Shown piece after piece: positions 1-6,003 of a DNA stretch of 7,239 bases. Every line of letters begins with the position of its first letter. Position 1 is the stretch's first letter. A program made the position numbers and the translations under genes. The notes beneath the pieces were generated by a model. The model was not told the origin of the DNA, made no database searches, and saw nothing but the letters and a program-made list of their open reading frames with translations. Origin of the DNA: Actinomycetes bacterium (GTDB taxonomy: Bacteria > Actinomycetota > Acidimicrobiia > Acidimicrobiales > Acidimicrobiaceae); contig JAKAQR010000093.1 in assembly GCA_021819725.1 (NCBI GenBank), forward strand, positions 1 through 7,239, read 5' to 3'.

Positions 1-1
1 C

Positions 2-100
2 GGCGACTTCGACGACTACTGGCGCTTCCACCTGTTCCGCGAGCACGAACGCGTCCACCGTTCCCGTTACGCAAACAACGTCATTCCCAGGGCTGCATGA
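2..100 (+). CDS. C-terminal end of a transposase-like protein (partial)
   Basis: An open frame enters from the left edge and ends at TGA 98-100, giving 32 residues that include FDDYWRFHL and EHERVHRSRYANN. The aromatic and basic DYWRFHL...EHxRxHxSRY pattern resembles, from memory, the C-terminal tails of some bacterial transposases; ISKra4-like tails came to mind, but I cannot confirm the family. The frame is rich in codons ending in C or G, as expected for a real gene here. The start, catalytic residues and terminal repeat lie outside the window or are not identifiable. If it is a transposase, the left part of the window adjoins an insertion sequence. It could instead be an unrelated protein tail. 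Confidence 0.45.
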   Translation, partial: GDFDDYWRFHLFREHERVHRSRYANNVIPRAA

Positions 101-114
101 CGTCCCTTGAGGAG

Positions 115-142
115 AGCCACACCCATTGGCAATAATGTGGCT
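115..142. repeat. Short inverted repeat just after the partial gene
   Basis: AGCCACA (115-121) and TGTGGCT (136-142) are perfect 7-bp inverted arms around a 14-base loop, starting 14 bases after the stop at 100. There is no T-tract, so a classical intrinsic terminator is not supported. It could be a weak terminator, part of an insertion-sequence end, or chance. The rest of 101-382 shows no convincing gene; it is the 3' flank of two convergent genes. Confidence 0.3.
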
Positions 143-382
143 GGTCGACCTCGATGACCGGTAGGTCAGGTGCTCCGACGTTGTCCCCGACCGCGTGTTG
201 GTCGCCTGTGCCTCCCACTCGATCATGTCATTGCGTTTGCCTCCATGATGGACCGGACGAGCGGCATCGACAGCTACTCTCAGATCGCGACAACGTCCAG
301 CCGGCCGCCAACCAGTTGATCTCCAATGCGAGGCTCTTGATCCACTCGATGCAGCGTCAAGGACTGTTGGCATCTTCGCTGG

Positions 383-1588
383 CTACTCCTGGGCCGGCTC
401 CATTGCTGGTGTCCGATATCCGAGCATCACCGTGCCGATCAGCGCACTCAACACGATAAGGATGATAGGAATGTCGAAGCCAACGAGCGCAACCAGCCCT
501 GCTCCGAGTGCGATTGAGATGCTCTGAACCCCGTTGAAGATGACATTGAAGGCAGCATCGACCCTTCCCATCAGCCTATTCGGAGTGCTGCGTTGGATGG
601 CGGTATTGACCGAAACCAGGAGCAGCGTGACACCAACTCCGAGCAGAATCGTACCGCCGCAGACGATGACCAAAGCGCTCAACGAGTGCGGTTGCACACC
701 CACCAAGACAATGCCAGATCCAAGCGCGACCGTCACCATGCCGAGCGCAGCTGTCTTGAGCTCACCGATCTTGCGCATTAACTGAGCGGTTGCAGCGCCC
801 CCGATAATTGCCCCAACCCCTTGGAAGGCGACAAATACTCCCACAAATGCCGCCGAACGTCGAAGGCCATTCGTTGCAACCGCGAACATCGCAGTCTCGA
901 AAAAGCCGACCGTGCACAGCAATACCGTCACCGCCCAGGCCAGCCGGCGAAGTAGCGGTGTGGCAACGATGTGGCGGACACCAGCGAGGGCCTGCACGCG
1001 CCAGTGCTGTGGCGTTGATGCCTCATGTTGTTCCTCCACACGAATGAAGAGGAATAGCCCGATAGCCAGTATGTAGGTCCCTATGTCAACGGTGATGACT
1101 GCCATCGCTCCTGCGAGTACAAGCAAGCCAGCCCCAACGAGGGGAACGACCAGACGAAGGCCCTCGGAAACCGTTGACAGCAGGCCATTGACCGATCCAA
1201 ACTGTTCCGGGTCAAAGACTGTTGTGCGTAAACCGACGTCGGCGGCGCTGCTTACGGTCGCTAGCGCTCCATAAATCATGATGACGAGATAGACACGCCA
1301 GACATCCGAGGCACCATGGACTCCAAACAACCCCAGTAGCAAAAGCGCACTGAGGGCATTGGCTGTGATCAACACCCAGCGCCGAGGAAAGCGATCGACG
1401 ATCAGGCCGGCTAGGGGCCCCACAACCATCGACGGAGCAATGTAGAAAAAGAACGTCAAGCCAGCCGAGGCGTTGGATCCAGTGAGTTCACGAACCCAAA
1501 TTCCCGCAGCGATGAAGAGAACCTTATCGCCAAAGCCTGTTAACAACGTGCCAAGTATGTAGGCAAGAGCATTTCGTGAGCGCATCAT
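383..1588 (-). CDS. MFS transporter, MFS_3-like drug/siderophore efflux type
   Basis: This 401-residue integral membrane protein is predicted to export a small molecule from the cytoplasm using the proton gradient. The usual length for the superfamily is about 400 residues in 12 helices, and hydrophobic segments run from about residue 8 to 390. A motif-A-like loop, GPLAGLIVDRFPRR (57-70), lies between helices 2 and 3. The segment QRSTPNRLMGRVDA (331-344) is typical of the MFS_3 group, which includes EntS-like and macrolide-efflux-like proteins. The chosen start is ATG 1586-1588, which overlaps the regulator's TGA as ATGATG. A frame open further upstream to 1846 lies inside the regulator gene and adds non-membrane sequence, so it is rejected. 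ATG 1583-1585 is an equally possible start. No strong Shine-Dalgarno is visible, so translation is probably coupled to the upstream gene. The substrate is unknown. Confidence 0.9.
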   Translation of the reverse strand: MMRSRNALAYILGTLLTGFGDKVLFIAAGIWVRELTGSNASAGLTFFFYIAPSMVVGPLAGLIVDRFPRRWVLITANALSALLLLGLFGVHGASDVWRVYLVIMIYGALATVSSAADVGLRTTVFDPEQFGSVNGLLSTVSEGLRLVVPLVGAGLLVLAGAMAVITVDIGTYILAIGLFLFIRVEEQHEASTPQHWRVQALAGVRHIVATPLLRRLAWAVTVLLCTVGFFETAMFAVATNGLRRSAAFVGVFVAFQGVGAIIGGAATAQLMRKIGELKTAALGMVTVALGSGIVLVGVQPHSLSALVIVCGGTILLGVGVTLLLVSVNTAIQRSTPNRLMGRVDAAFNVIFNGVQSISIALGAGLVALVGFDIPIILIVLSALIGTVMLGYRTPAMEPAQE

Positions 1589-2214
1589 GGCTCGTTTGAC
1601 CCGAGGTTCTTGGCGGTAAAGGCGGTACCAGGATCGACCGGATACGCCAGGTAGAGAACCTCGACTAATCGGCCATCGCTGGGCCTCAGACTTGGATCGA
1701 CAAGACGGTCCAAGTAGGTCATAAGGATCTCCCGGACTTTGCCATTGATCTCGGCTAGCTCTGTCGTCGTTACGAACAAGGCGGTCTGGTCCGCCGTGCT
1801 CGCTCGATCCCATTCCTCTGGATACGATCTGTGGGTGCGTTGCCATTGATCGAATCGTTCGAGCGCCCTACGGAAATACACCTTCATCAAGACATCAGCT
1901 GCGATGCGCCCCTCAGCGTCGAGGTCCTCTTCCTTGATTGAAAAGCCCATGTTCACCAGCTTCCAAGGTCGTTCTCGCCCCTTCCCTCGGGCAGCCTCTT
2001 CGACAAACCCATATTTGGCGAGTTGCCTGAGATGAAATGAGCAGGTTGTGGCGGTCTCCTGGATCAGTTCACCCGCTTGTGTTGCCGTCAAAGGCTGGTG
2101 TACGGCGAGCACCTCGAGGAGCGCAATCCTGACTGGATGCGTCAGCGCCCTCATTGCTTGAGCCTCAATCAGCCTCTTGGTTTCCAAATTCATTGGAGGT
2201 GTGTCACTAGTCAT
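1585..2214 (-). CDS. ArsR-like winged-helix transcriptional regulator
   Basis: This 209-residue DNA-binding protein is probably the local repressor of itself and the MFS gene. Residues about 16-90 form a winged helix-turn-helix: ALTHPVRIALLEVL (23-36) is the first helical block, TTCSFHLRQLAKYGF (56-70) covers the recognition helix, and GKGRERPWKL (77-86) is the wing. The region from about 95 to 175 is rich in helix formers and charged residues and could serve dimerisation or ligand sensing. No arsenic-type CxC metal site is seen, only one cysteine (C58) in the recognition region, so a metal sensor role is unlikely. It is longer than classical ArsR proteins (about 100 residues), matching the larger ArsR-like regulators next to MFS exporters. 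The start is ATG 2212-2214. A TATTAT box ends 6 bases before it and no Shine-Dalgarno is present, implying a leaderless mRNA. The alternative start at codon 8 has no ribosome site either. Confidence 0.9.
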   Translation of the reverse strand: MTSDTPPMNLETKRLIEAQAMRALTHPVRIALLEVLAVHQPLTATQAGELIQETATTCSFHLRQLAKYGFVEEAARGKGRERPWKLVNMGFSIKEEDLDAEGRIAADVLMKVYFRRALERFDQWQRTHRSYPEEWDRASTADQTALFVTTTELAEINGKVREILMTYLDRLVDPSLRPSDGRLVEVLYLAYPVDPGTAFTAKNLGSNEP

Positions 2215-2253
2215 CTCTCGATAATACTCTCTCGAGAGATGACTAGTGACACA
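2200..2253. promoter_or_regulatory. Perfect 22-bp inverted repeat, candidate operator
   Basis: The arms are 2200-2221 and 2232-2253. All 22 base pairs match and the spacer is 10 bp. The left arm covers codons 1-5 of the ArsR-like gene plus the CGAGAG before it; the right arm covers the -35 region. Most of the -10 box falls in the spacer. Each arm contains a near-palindrome centred on ACTAGT. Repressor dimers on both arms would bracket the promoter, so this is the best candidate for the regulator's own binding site. The seen facts are the repeat and its position; the operator role is inferred. An inverted duplication or a cruciform with another role is the alternative. Confidence 0.65.
2214..2226 (-). 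promoter_or_regulatory. Predicted leaderless promoter of the regulator-MFS operon
   Basis: On the minus strand TATTAT (2226 down to 2221) is followed by CGAGAG and then the ATG at 2214. A transcription start 7 bases after the -10 box would fall exactly on the A of the start codon. No Shine-Dalgarno precedes the ATG, which fits leaderless translation, common in actinobacteria. No good -35 hexamer is seen at 16-18 bp spacing; TCACTA is the best placed and is poor. Confidence 0.55.
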
Positions 2254-3300
2254 TTTCGGATAACTTTCACTATCGGCCTCGCCTGTGAGATTGGCGACTG
2301 TGGTTACTCTGTCGCGCGACTAACGTCCGCCGAGGAGGGGTTCTTGCCTCTGCGCCGGTAGGGCTGGCATAAAGGCGAGGAGACAACTGGCTTTCCACTG
2401 AAGCCAGATCAAGACCTGAAGGACAGCTAGTGCTCTGGCGAGACACGGATCGGATGCGCTTGGCGATCTACCATGGTTGCCCATCCGAGAGCAGGTCGAG
2501 AAGGGTATGAGCGAGCATGTCCTCTCGTTCTCTGAGCTGCTTAGGGTGTATACTCGCCATATCGCTGATAACGGTAATCTCACGATCCCACAATGACCAG
2601 GGCAATCCCCCGTTCGCCCTCAACAATTTGACTCGGAGTCGGGATTACGCTACAAATGAACTTTCCGACGACAGCGTCAACCCCGACACAAGTCCTGGAG
2701 TCCTTCAGATACTGTGGTAAAACGCCTGTCCACGATCCTTCATCCGCGACTAAGGACAGCGTCGAGCCCCCGTTATCAGCCAACCCGAACGGCACCAGAC
2801 CGCTTGACCAGTGAGCCCCAGACCTGTTCAAGGCAAGAACTGGGCACCGCGCGGGCGTTGAGACCGAAATACTCGTGAACGGGTCCGAACTTGGCAAAGC
2901 AGCTCATGGGCCACCGGGCTGGACGATCCTTTGTAGCCTGTGGGATCGTGTTCTGTCTGTCACCCACAGTGCGAGTCTCATGCCCGCCGGATTCTGACAC
3001 AAGCCGCCGTCTCTACGGTTGCCACGACCGCCCTGGGTCGCAGCGTCATTTCGGCTCCGATCGGCAGGGAGCATGTGATTGATCCCCGTCCAATGGGCAA
3101 CCGTGCCATTGGATCGGAGTCCGAGGAGGGGACTGTCAAGACCCAGGCGTACCGGCGTCGGCCGGTCAAGTAATAGCAATCGGCACAGCAGAAGCGAGCC
3201 GTCCCCTGCCGTGTGAACAGTTAGGCTCACGTCTGTGGTGTAGCGGATGCATCAGACATATGAGGTGCAGGATGCAGCATGATCGGTCGGTGGTTGGTAC
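2254..3300. other. Intergenic region of about 1 kb without a convincing gene
   Basis: Open frames here are 60-110 codons, occur on both strands, and show no recognisable domain, no good ribosome site and no steady codon preference. The 40-codon plus-strand frame at 2239-2361 begins ATGACTAGTGACACA only because the inverted repeat mirrors the start of the ArsR-like gene. A GATAAT box at 2220-2225 could in principle serve it, but nothing else supports a gene. The stretch 2940-3170 has the longest plus-strand frame and a nested inverted repeat. The region may be eroded DNA from lost genes or hold a regulatory RNA; I cannot show either. Confidence 0.5.
3055..3119. repeat. Nested inverted repeat (possible structured element)
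   Basis: CTCCGATC (3055-3062) pairs with GATCGGAG (3112-3119). Inside it, TCCAATGG (3089-3096) pairs with CCATTGGA (3106-3113) around a 9-base loop. The right arms overlap by two bases, so both stems could form together only with slight trimming, leaving a bulge of about 26 bases on the left side. A stem with an internal bulge and a GC-rich base could be a structured RNA or an imperfect operator. It lies about 180 bp upstream of the GNAT-like gene. Two 8-bp matches within 65 bp are not beyond chance. Confidence 0.3.
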
Positions 3301-4053
3301 ATGACTTGTCTCGGTGAAGATGCCACTTTTGCCGAAATGGCGACGCTAAAGAGCCGGCCCGATCTGATCGAACTGGCCTGGGAACAGACACGCGACACGA
3401 TTCCAGAGTACAACTACCATGGCGATGTTCTCAACAAGTACTGGCCACGGCTCGCCGACGAGCGACCAGAATACCAGTTCCACCTGCTTGGTGCTGGTGG
3501 GGAGATCCTTGCCCTAGCGCGCTCGATACCGCTGCGCTGGGATGGAACCGTTGCGGATCTACCCAAAGGTATCGACGGAGCGATCGAGCGCGGGTTCGAC
3601 GAGGGTGATGCCAACACCTTGTGCGCACTCTTGATAGCAATCCCGCACGTGGTGCAGCGAAAAGGTATGAGCGCAGTCGCCCTTGCAGCGATGGCCGCTC
3701 TCGCGCGGCGACACGGATTCGCTTCTCTCATCGCGCCGGTGCGCCCAAGTACCAAGGAACGCTATCCCCTTGTGCCGATCGAGCGATACGCGACATGGCG
3801 ACGACCGGACGGTTCGCTCTTTGATCCCTGGATGCGGGTCCATGAGCGTGCCGGGGCAAGCGTCCTCAAGGCTGAGACGCGCTCGCTCGGCATCACCGCG
3901 TCCGTCTCTGACTGGGAGGAGTGGACGGGCCTTGAGTTTCCTGAGACCGGCCAGTATTGGTTCCCCGGGGGCCTGGCCACGCTTGCGGTCGACCGGGCAA
4001 AAGACAGGGGGAGCTACTTCGAGCCGAACGTCTGGATGCATCATCGGCTCTGA
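3301..4053 (+). CDS. GNAT-like acyltransferase-fold protein, function unknown
   Basis: This 250-residue soluble protein has no signal peptide or membrane segment. It resembles, from memory, an actinobacterial family usually annotated as GNAT-type N-acetyltransferase or hypothetical. Visible blocks are an N-terminal helical part with PEYNYHGD (35-42), a strand pair around YQFHLLGAGGEILALARSIP (58-77), a helix rich in alanine and leucine (about 120-140), APVRPSTKERYP (145-156) with PIERYATWRRPDG (159-171) and FDPWMRVHERAGA (174-186), and a C-terminal EPNVWMHH (241-248). A standard acetyl-CoA loop (Q/RxxGxG/A) is not obvious, so catalysis is unproven. The start ATG 3301 follows an in-frame stop at 3280; it has no clear Shine-Dalgarno. 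The in-frame ATG at 3337 is the alternative and loses only 12 poorly characterised residues. The gene stands alone, with gaps of about 1 kb and 0.7 kb on either side. Confidence 0.75.
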   Translation: MTCLGEDATFAEMATLKSRPDLIELAWEQTRDTIPEYNYHGDVLNKYWPRLADERPEYQFHLLGAGGEILALARSIPLRWDGTVADLPKGIDGAIERGFDEGDANTLCALLIAIPHVVQRKGMSAVALAAMAALARRHGFASLIAPVRPSTKERYPLVPIERYATWRRPDGSLFDPWMRVHERAGASVLKAETRSLGITASVSDWEEWTGLEFPETGQYWFPGGLATLAVDRAKDRGSYFEPNVWMHHRL

Positions 4054-4268
4054 GCGCCTCGTGCAGTGAGCCCAACGGTCCAGATCCACGACTGAATGGG
4101 GGAGAGGGGCGGCTGCGCCACTGGCCATTGAGAGCCGAAAGGGCTCAAAACAGATGGGTTATCTGGGGAAGCGCAACGTGCACGTATACCGATCCGCCGC
4201 GCTTTGCCAGAGGTCAGTTCTATCGTAAGCCGATCTATGTGTCAGCTAATTTTCAGTTATCAACGCTG

Positions 4269-4400
4269 ATGACATGGCGGGCCTGGAGTACGACGTTCCT
4301 CGCCATCGGTGATGTCCATGGCCAATGGAACAACGCGATTGCAGCGACAGATCTGGCAGAGGCGATCTCAAGAAGGTACGCCGTCTCATGCTTCAGGTAG
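4269..4400 (+). pseudogene. Possible metallophosphoesterase fragment
   Basis: The frame from ATG 4269 to TAG 4398-4400 encodes 43 residues, with FLAIGDVHGQWNNAI at about residues 10-24. GDxHG is the first metal-binding motif of calcineurin-like phosphoesterases, where it normally follows a hydrophobic strand near the N-terminus, exactly as here; W or N often follows in this family. Everything after about residue 30 lacks the later metal-binding motifs (GDxxD, GNHE, GH), and neither neighbouring frame restores them in the next 300 bases. A real family member has about 200 or more residues, so this could only be the remnant of a truncated gene. A seven-residue motif may also arise by chance. 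Confidence 0.3.
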
Positions 4401-4515
4401 ATCACATAGACAGCTCGCCACGGCAATACCCCTCCCGGGGCTACCCCAGGACATCCTTCCGCTCTGCTGGTTCGCACCGATTCATGAGTTGGGCGCCGGA
4501 TGCGTTGTGGCACAG

Positions 4516-4547
4516 GTCAATTCTGTTGGTACACCACCAGAATTGAC
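4516..4547. repeat. 32-bp near-perfect palindrome
   Basis: The arms 4516-4530 and 4533-4547 match at 14 of 15 positions around the two-base centre AC; the single mismatch is at 4526/4537. The arms begin GTCAATTCTG and end CAGAATTGAC. There is no T-tract, so an intrinsic terminator is unlikely. It could be a regulator binding site, abutted ends of an insertion element, or a cruciform-forming site. It lies about 190 bp upstream of the GntR start, rather far for that gene's own operator. Confidence 0.6.
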
Positions 4548-4639
4548 ATCGACATCTTGCCTCAGCGTCATGCTAAATCTTGACGAGACACAATGGATGG
4601 AATAGCTGGTTAGCGGGGTGTGCGGTGTTTGGTTCATCC

Positions 4640-4651
4640 GCCAGCGCTGGC
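4640..4651. repeat. 12-bp perfect palindrome GCCAGCGCTGGC
   Basis: The self-complementary 12-mer lies about 80 bp upstream of the predicted GntR promoter. A perfect 12-bp palindrome without spacer could be a protein-binding site. Its position would suit an upstream regulatory element, but chance is quite possible in GC-rich DNA. Confidence 0.3.
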
Positions 4652-4712
4652 TGCTCCTGTGGTACCGAGATGGAAACTTCATTTGCAGAAATCAGGCTGC
4701 ACGTTCAAAGAC

Positions 4713-4733
4713 TTTATATATACTACTATCACA
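4713..4733 (+). promoter_or_regulatory. Predicted promoter of the GntR-ABC operon, leader very short
   Basis: The AT-rich run TTTATATATACTACTATC (4713-4730) is unlike its surroundings. TATACT (4719-4724) or TACTAT (4724-4729) would act as a -10 box and would place the transcription start 0-4 bases before ATG 4734. No Shine-Dalgarno precedes that ATG, so the mRNA is probably leaderless or nearly so. No good -35 element is seen at standard spacing. The alternating TA run could also be part of the GntR operator. Confidence 0.5.
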
Positions 4734-5168
4734 ATGGCGAAATCTGAGATCAATTTTGTCCTGGATAGGTCAACCGGTGTACCCGCCTATCGGCAGATCG
4801 AGAATCAAGTGATAGCGGCGTTGCGGCTTGGACGATTAGCTGTTGGCGACCAGCTGCCGACGGTTACCGACGTTGTCAAGCACACAAGCGTAAATGTAAA
4901 TACCGTGCTCAAGGCCTATAAACATCTTGAGCACCAAGGAATCACCCAGGCCAGACAGGGGATAGGCACCATCGTAATCAACAACCCGTACCACGGTCAG
5001 GAGAAAGTGCAGAGGCTGTTCACCGAGAGGTTGACTGAGGTCTTTCAAGAGGCACTGGAGTTCGGGCTCGAGCCACGTGATCTATATATCACAGTCATGA
5101 CCGCGCTTGATCGCTTCCAGTTAACAGTCGACCGGGATCACACGAAAGGAGTACAGGGAAATGGCTAG
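4734..5168 (+). CDS. GntR-family transcriptional regulator, YtrA subfamily
   Basis: This 144-residue cytoplasmic DNA-binding protein is the likely repressor of the downstream ABC transporter. The N-terminal winged helix spans residues about 12-84: GVPAYRQIENQVIAAL (15-30) is the conserved first helix, LPTVTDVVKHTSVNVNTVLK (41-60) covers the helix-turn-helix, and ARQGIGTIV (73-81) is the wing. The C-terminal part is only about 60 residues, too small for the FCD or UTRA ligand domains and diagnostic of the YtrA subfamily, whose members usually sit first in ABC transporter operons and repress them. The start ATG 4734 matches the family's usual N-terminus (short lead, then INFVLDRSTGVPAY). An open extension up to 4620 is not family-like. 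The gene ends inside the ATPase gene (8-base overlap), so the two are cotranscribed. The inducer is unknown. Confidence 0.93.
   Translation: MAKSEINFVLDRSTGVPAYRQIENQVIAALRLGRLAVGDQLPTVTDVVKHTSVNVNTVLKAYKHLEHQGITQARQGIGTIVINNPYHGQEKVQRLFTERLTEVFQEALEFGLEPRDLYITVMTALDRFQLTVDRDHTKGVQGNG
5145..5151 (+). promoter_or_regulatory. Shine-Dalgarno site of the ABC ATPase gene
   Basis: AAAGGAG lies 9 bases before ATG 5161, inside the end of the GntR gene, and fixes that start. Confidence 0.8.
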
Positions 5169-6003
5169 GCGATTTGTGGCATCGCATCTGACAAAGACAA
5201 TCCACAGACGGTTGGTACTCAACGATGTCACCTTCGAGGTGGACGCGGGTCGTACCATTGGATTGGTGGGTCGAATCGGCGCCGGCAAGACCACACTACT
5301 CAGCATTATCGCCGGTCTCCGCCACGCAAATTCCGGGACTTTTGGCTGGAGTGATGGCCCGCTCGAACTCGGAACGTTCGCCCTGGTTGACCAGTCAAGT
5401 GCCCTACCGCGAAGACTCACTCTTCACAGGGTCGGTGAGCTCGCGGAGTGCTATCACCCTGGCTTTGATCGGGACATCTATCTTCAGGTGTTGTCCGAAC
5501 TCGACCTCGGCCCGTCCACAAGGATAGACAAGCTATCGGAAGGACAGCGTAAGGTGACGTCGATCTCCCTTGCTTTGGCGAGACGCCCAGAGTTGCTGTT
5601 GTTGGATGAACCGCTGGCGTCACTTGACCCGGTGTCGAGGCGAGCCATCATGGGTCAGGTCCTCGCGTCCTCCTCAAACCTAGGTACGACCGTTCTGATC
5701 GCATCGCATCTCGTCACCGATATCGAAAGAGATTGCGACTGGTTGATCGCTCTCGATGGCGGAAACCTGCTCCTCAACCAAGAGATTGACTCGTTGCTAG
5801 AGCAGCATCTGTGGGTGGACACTCTCGCTATTGATGCCCGCGATGTACATGTCGTCCTAGACAGTGGTGCACGCCAGCTGGTGCGAATCGAGTCTGCATC
5901 AGACCAGGTTCACGGGGATGTCCCGGGCCTCGAGGAGATCGTCGTAGCCTACCTTGGGTCAGGGATGCAGAGTCGAGCAGCCACTCAGGAGGTGCACTCA
6001 TGA
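5161..6003 (+). CDS. ABC transporter ATP-binding protein
   Basis: This 280-residue cytoplasmic ATPase powers the permease encoded next. All motifs are intact: Walker A GRIGAGKTT (37-45, K43), Q-loop Q78 in VDQ, signature LSEGQ (125-129), Walker B LLLLDE (145-150, E150 catalytic), D-loop SLDP (154-157) and H-loop H183 in ASH. The Walker A position usually filled by N or S (GxNGxGKT) is isoleucine here, a mild departure. Residues from about 215 to 280 form a C-terminal extension typical of drug- and peptide-type ABC-2 ATPases. It overlaps the GntR gene by 8 bases and the permease gene by ATGA, so the three proteins are coordinately made. One ATPase per operon implies a homodimer. Confidence 0.95.
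   Translation: MARRFVASHLTKTIHRRLVLNDVTFEVDAGRTIGLVGRIGAGKTTLLSIIAGLRHANSGTFGWSDGPLELGTFALVDQSSALPRRLTLHRVGELAECYHPGFDRDIYLQVLSELDLGPSTRIDKLSEGQRKVTSISLALARRPELLLLDEPLASLDPVSRRAIMGQVLASSSNLGTTVLIASHLVTDIERDCDWLIALDGGNLLLNQEIDSLLEQHLWVDTLAIDARDVHVVLDSGARQLVRIESASDQVHGDVPGLEEIVVAYLGSGMQSRAATQEVHS
5987..5993 (+). promoter_or_regulatory. Shine-Dalgarno site of the permease gene
   Basis: AGGAGGT, a full match to the anti-Shine-Dalgarno core, ends 6 bases before ATG 6000 and supports the overlapping start. Confidence 0.85.

Larger units (their letters stand above)
4054..4733. other. Intergenic region upstream of the GntR-ABC operon
   Basis: No full-length gene is seen in these 680 bases. They contain a short frame with a metallophosphoesterase-like motif (4269-4400), a 32-bp palindrome (4516-4547), a 12-bp palindrome (4640-4651) and an AT-rich promoter patch just before the GntR start. 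A small GAGCC/GGCTC hairpin at 4132-4146 follows the GNAT-like gene but lacks a T-tract. The region looks like eroded or regulatory DNA. Confidence 0.5.

Noticed and set aside
154..459. Plus-strand frame of 101 codons
   Set aside because: It overlaps the 3' end of the MFS gene on the other strand, has an implausible Pro/Ser/Cys-rich composition and no ribosome site.
1589..1846. Upstream extension of the MFS frame by 86 codons
   Set aside because: It lies wholly within the regulator gene, is hydrophilic and unlike an MFS N-terminus, and the ATGA overlap gives a natural start at 1588.
2239..2361. Forty-codon plus-strand frame starting with the same five codons as the regulator
   Set aside because: The identity is forced by the inverted repeat; the rest shows no domain, ribosome site or codon bias.
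2254..3300. Possible CRISPR array, tRNA or transposase remnant in the large gap
   Set aside because: No regularly spaced repeats, no cloverleaf and no recognisable transposase motif were found on either strand by reading.
3559..4128. Long minus-strand frame of 189 codons
   Set aside because: It is antisense to the GNAT-like gene, which has clear family blocks; the frame's product is basic, low in structure and unrecognisable.
4132..4146. GAGCC/GGCTC hairpin as a terminator after the GNAT-like gene
   Set aside because: The stem is only 5 bp and is followed by AAAAC, not a T-tract, on the plus strand.
4543..4578. TTGACA with a downstream TAAAT as a promoter
   Set aside because: TTGACA is part of the palindrome arm, and the nearest -10-like sequence is about 25 bp away, too far for a standard promoter.
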